From assembly GCF_014652835.1 (NCBI RefSeq), contig NZ_BMZO01000005.1, positions 51,477 to 115,476 on the forward strand: 64,000 bases of DNA, given 5' to 3'. Position numbers and translations under genes: made by a program. This stretch comes from Limoniibacter endophyticus. Its GTDB lineage: Bacteria > Pseudomonadota > Alphaproteobacteria > Rhizobiales > Rhizobiaceae. The notes under the pieces were generated by a model. It did not search any database, was not told the DNA's origin, and was given only the letters and a program-made list of their open reading frames with translations. This document shows positions 63,962 through 64,000 of this stretch, one piece after another. Position 1 is the first letter of the stretch, and each line of letters opens with the position of its first letter.

Positions 63962-64000
63962 CCGCCTGACCAAGGGGATACAGAAGCTTCGCGCTGGAAT

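Noticed and set aside
1..64000. Prophage, insertion sequence or tRNA-bounded island
   Set aside because: No transposase, integrase, phage structural gene, tRNA or flanking direct repeat could be seen; only the AT-rich 9.4-11.7 kb block looks acquired.

Overview
The window looks like a chromosome segment of a Brucella/Ochrobactrum-type alphaproteobacterium (Rhizobiales). Pointers are a moderately GC-rich, densely packed gene order, many ABC uptake operons with ATGA-type gene overlaps, an Omp25/Omp31-style outer-membrane barrel, an OxyR/KatA pair and a CecR-type TetR efflux operon. This placement comes from gene content only. I saw no rRNA, tRNA, CRISPR array or insertion sequence.

Layout. (1) 1-8.3 kb: end of a permuted papain-fold gene, then a minus-strand operon with an RbsB/A/C-type sugar ABC transporter, a LacI regulator, a TIM-barrel sugar isomerase/epimerase and a Gfo/Idh/MocA oxidoreductase, with a perfect LacI-type operator upstream. 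(2) 8.5-11.8 kb: purU, then an AT-rich accessory locus. It holds a glycine-rich, repeat-bearing protein with a hydrophobic C-terminal hairpin and two tandem small membrane proteins, all carrying clear frameshifts. It resembles a decaying bacteriocin or polymorphic-toxin locus with immunity genes. (3) 11.8-23.1 kb: a MarR-headed oligopeptide-type ABC operon ending in an M14 peptidase, divergent from a fused hydantoinase/5-oxoprolinase. (4) 23.2-33.4 kb: PRC-barrel protein, aldo/keto reductase, VOC protein, a small NepR-like ORF, an outer-membrane barrel, a DUF423 protein, Tex, a YCII protein and an aldehyde dehydrogenase/DUF779 pair. The pair is controlled by an AcoR-like regulator that lacks the AAA+ domain. 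(5) 33.8-41.3 kb: an MHS-family transporter, a KefB/YbaL antiporter, an XRE regulator with nested palindromes, and a CecR-HlyD-ABC efflux operon with a 24-bp perfect operator palindrome. (6) 41.4-50.3 kb: a cadherin-like repeat protein, the glutathione-dependent formaldehyde oxidation genes (frmA, fghA) with DUF188 and DUF1345 genes between them, and a 958-aa collagen-repeat autotransporter. (7) 50.3-64 kb: an RhlE-type helicase, a sugar operon (ABC transporter, mutarotase, D-lyxose/mannose-type isomerase, PfkB kinase, FAD oxidoreductase) with a divergent LacI regulator and a matching pair of operators, then oxyR and katA.

How the parts fit. Three solute-uptake systems each pair a binding protein with its own regulator and catabolic enzymes, and each binding-protein gene is followed by a stable intercistronic hairpin. 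Stress and detoxification genes (katA/oxyR, frmA/fghA, aldehyde dehydrogenase, aldo/keto reductase, CecR efflux) are scattered between them. The most unusual material is the frameshifted bacteriocin-like locus at 9.4-11.7 kb and the collagen autotransporter at 47.4-50.3 kb. The collagen protein combines trimer-forming sequence with a C-terminus that looks like a classical single-chain barrel.
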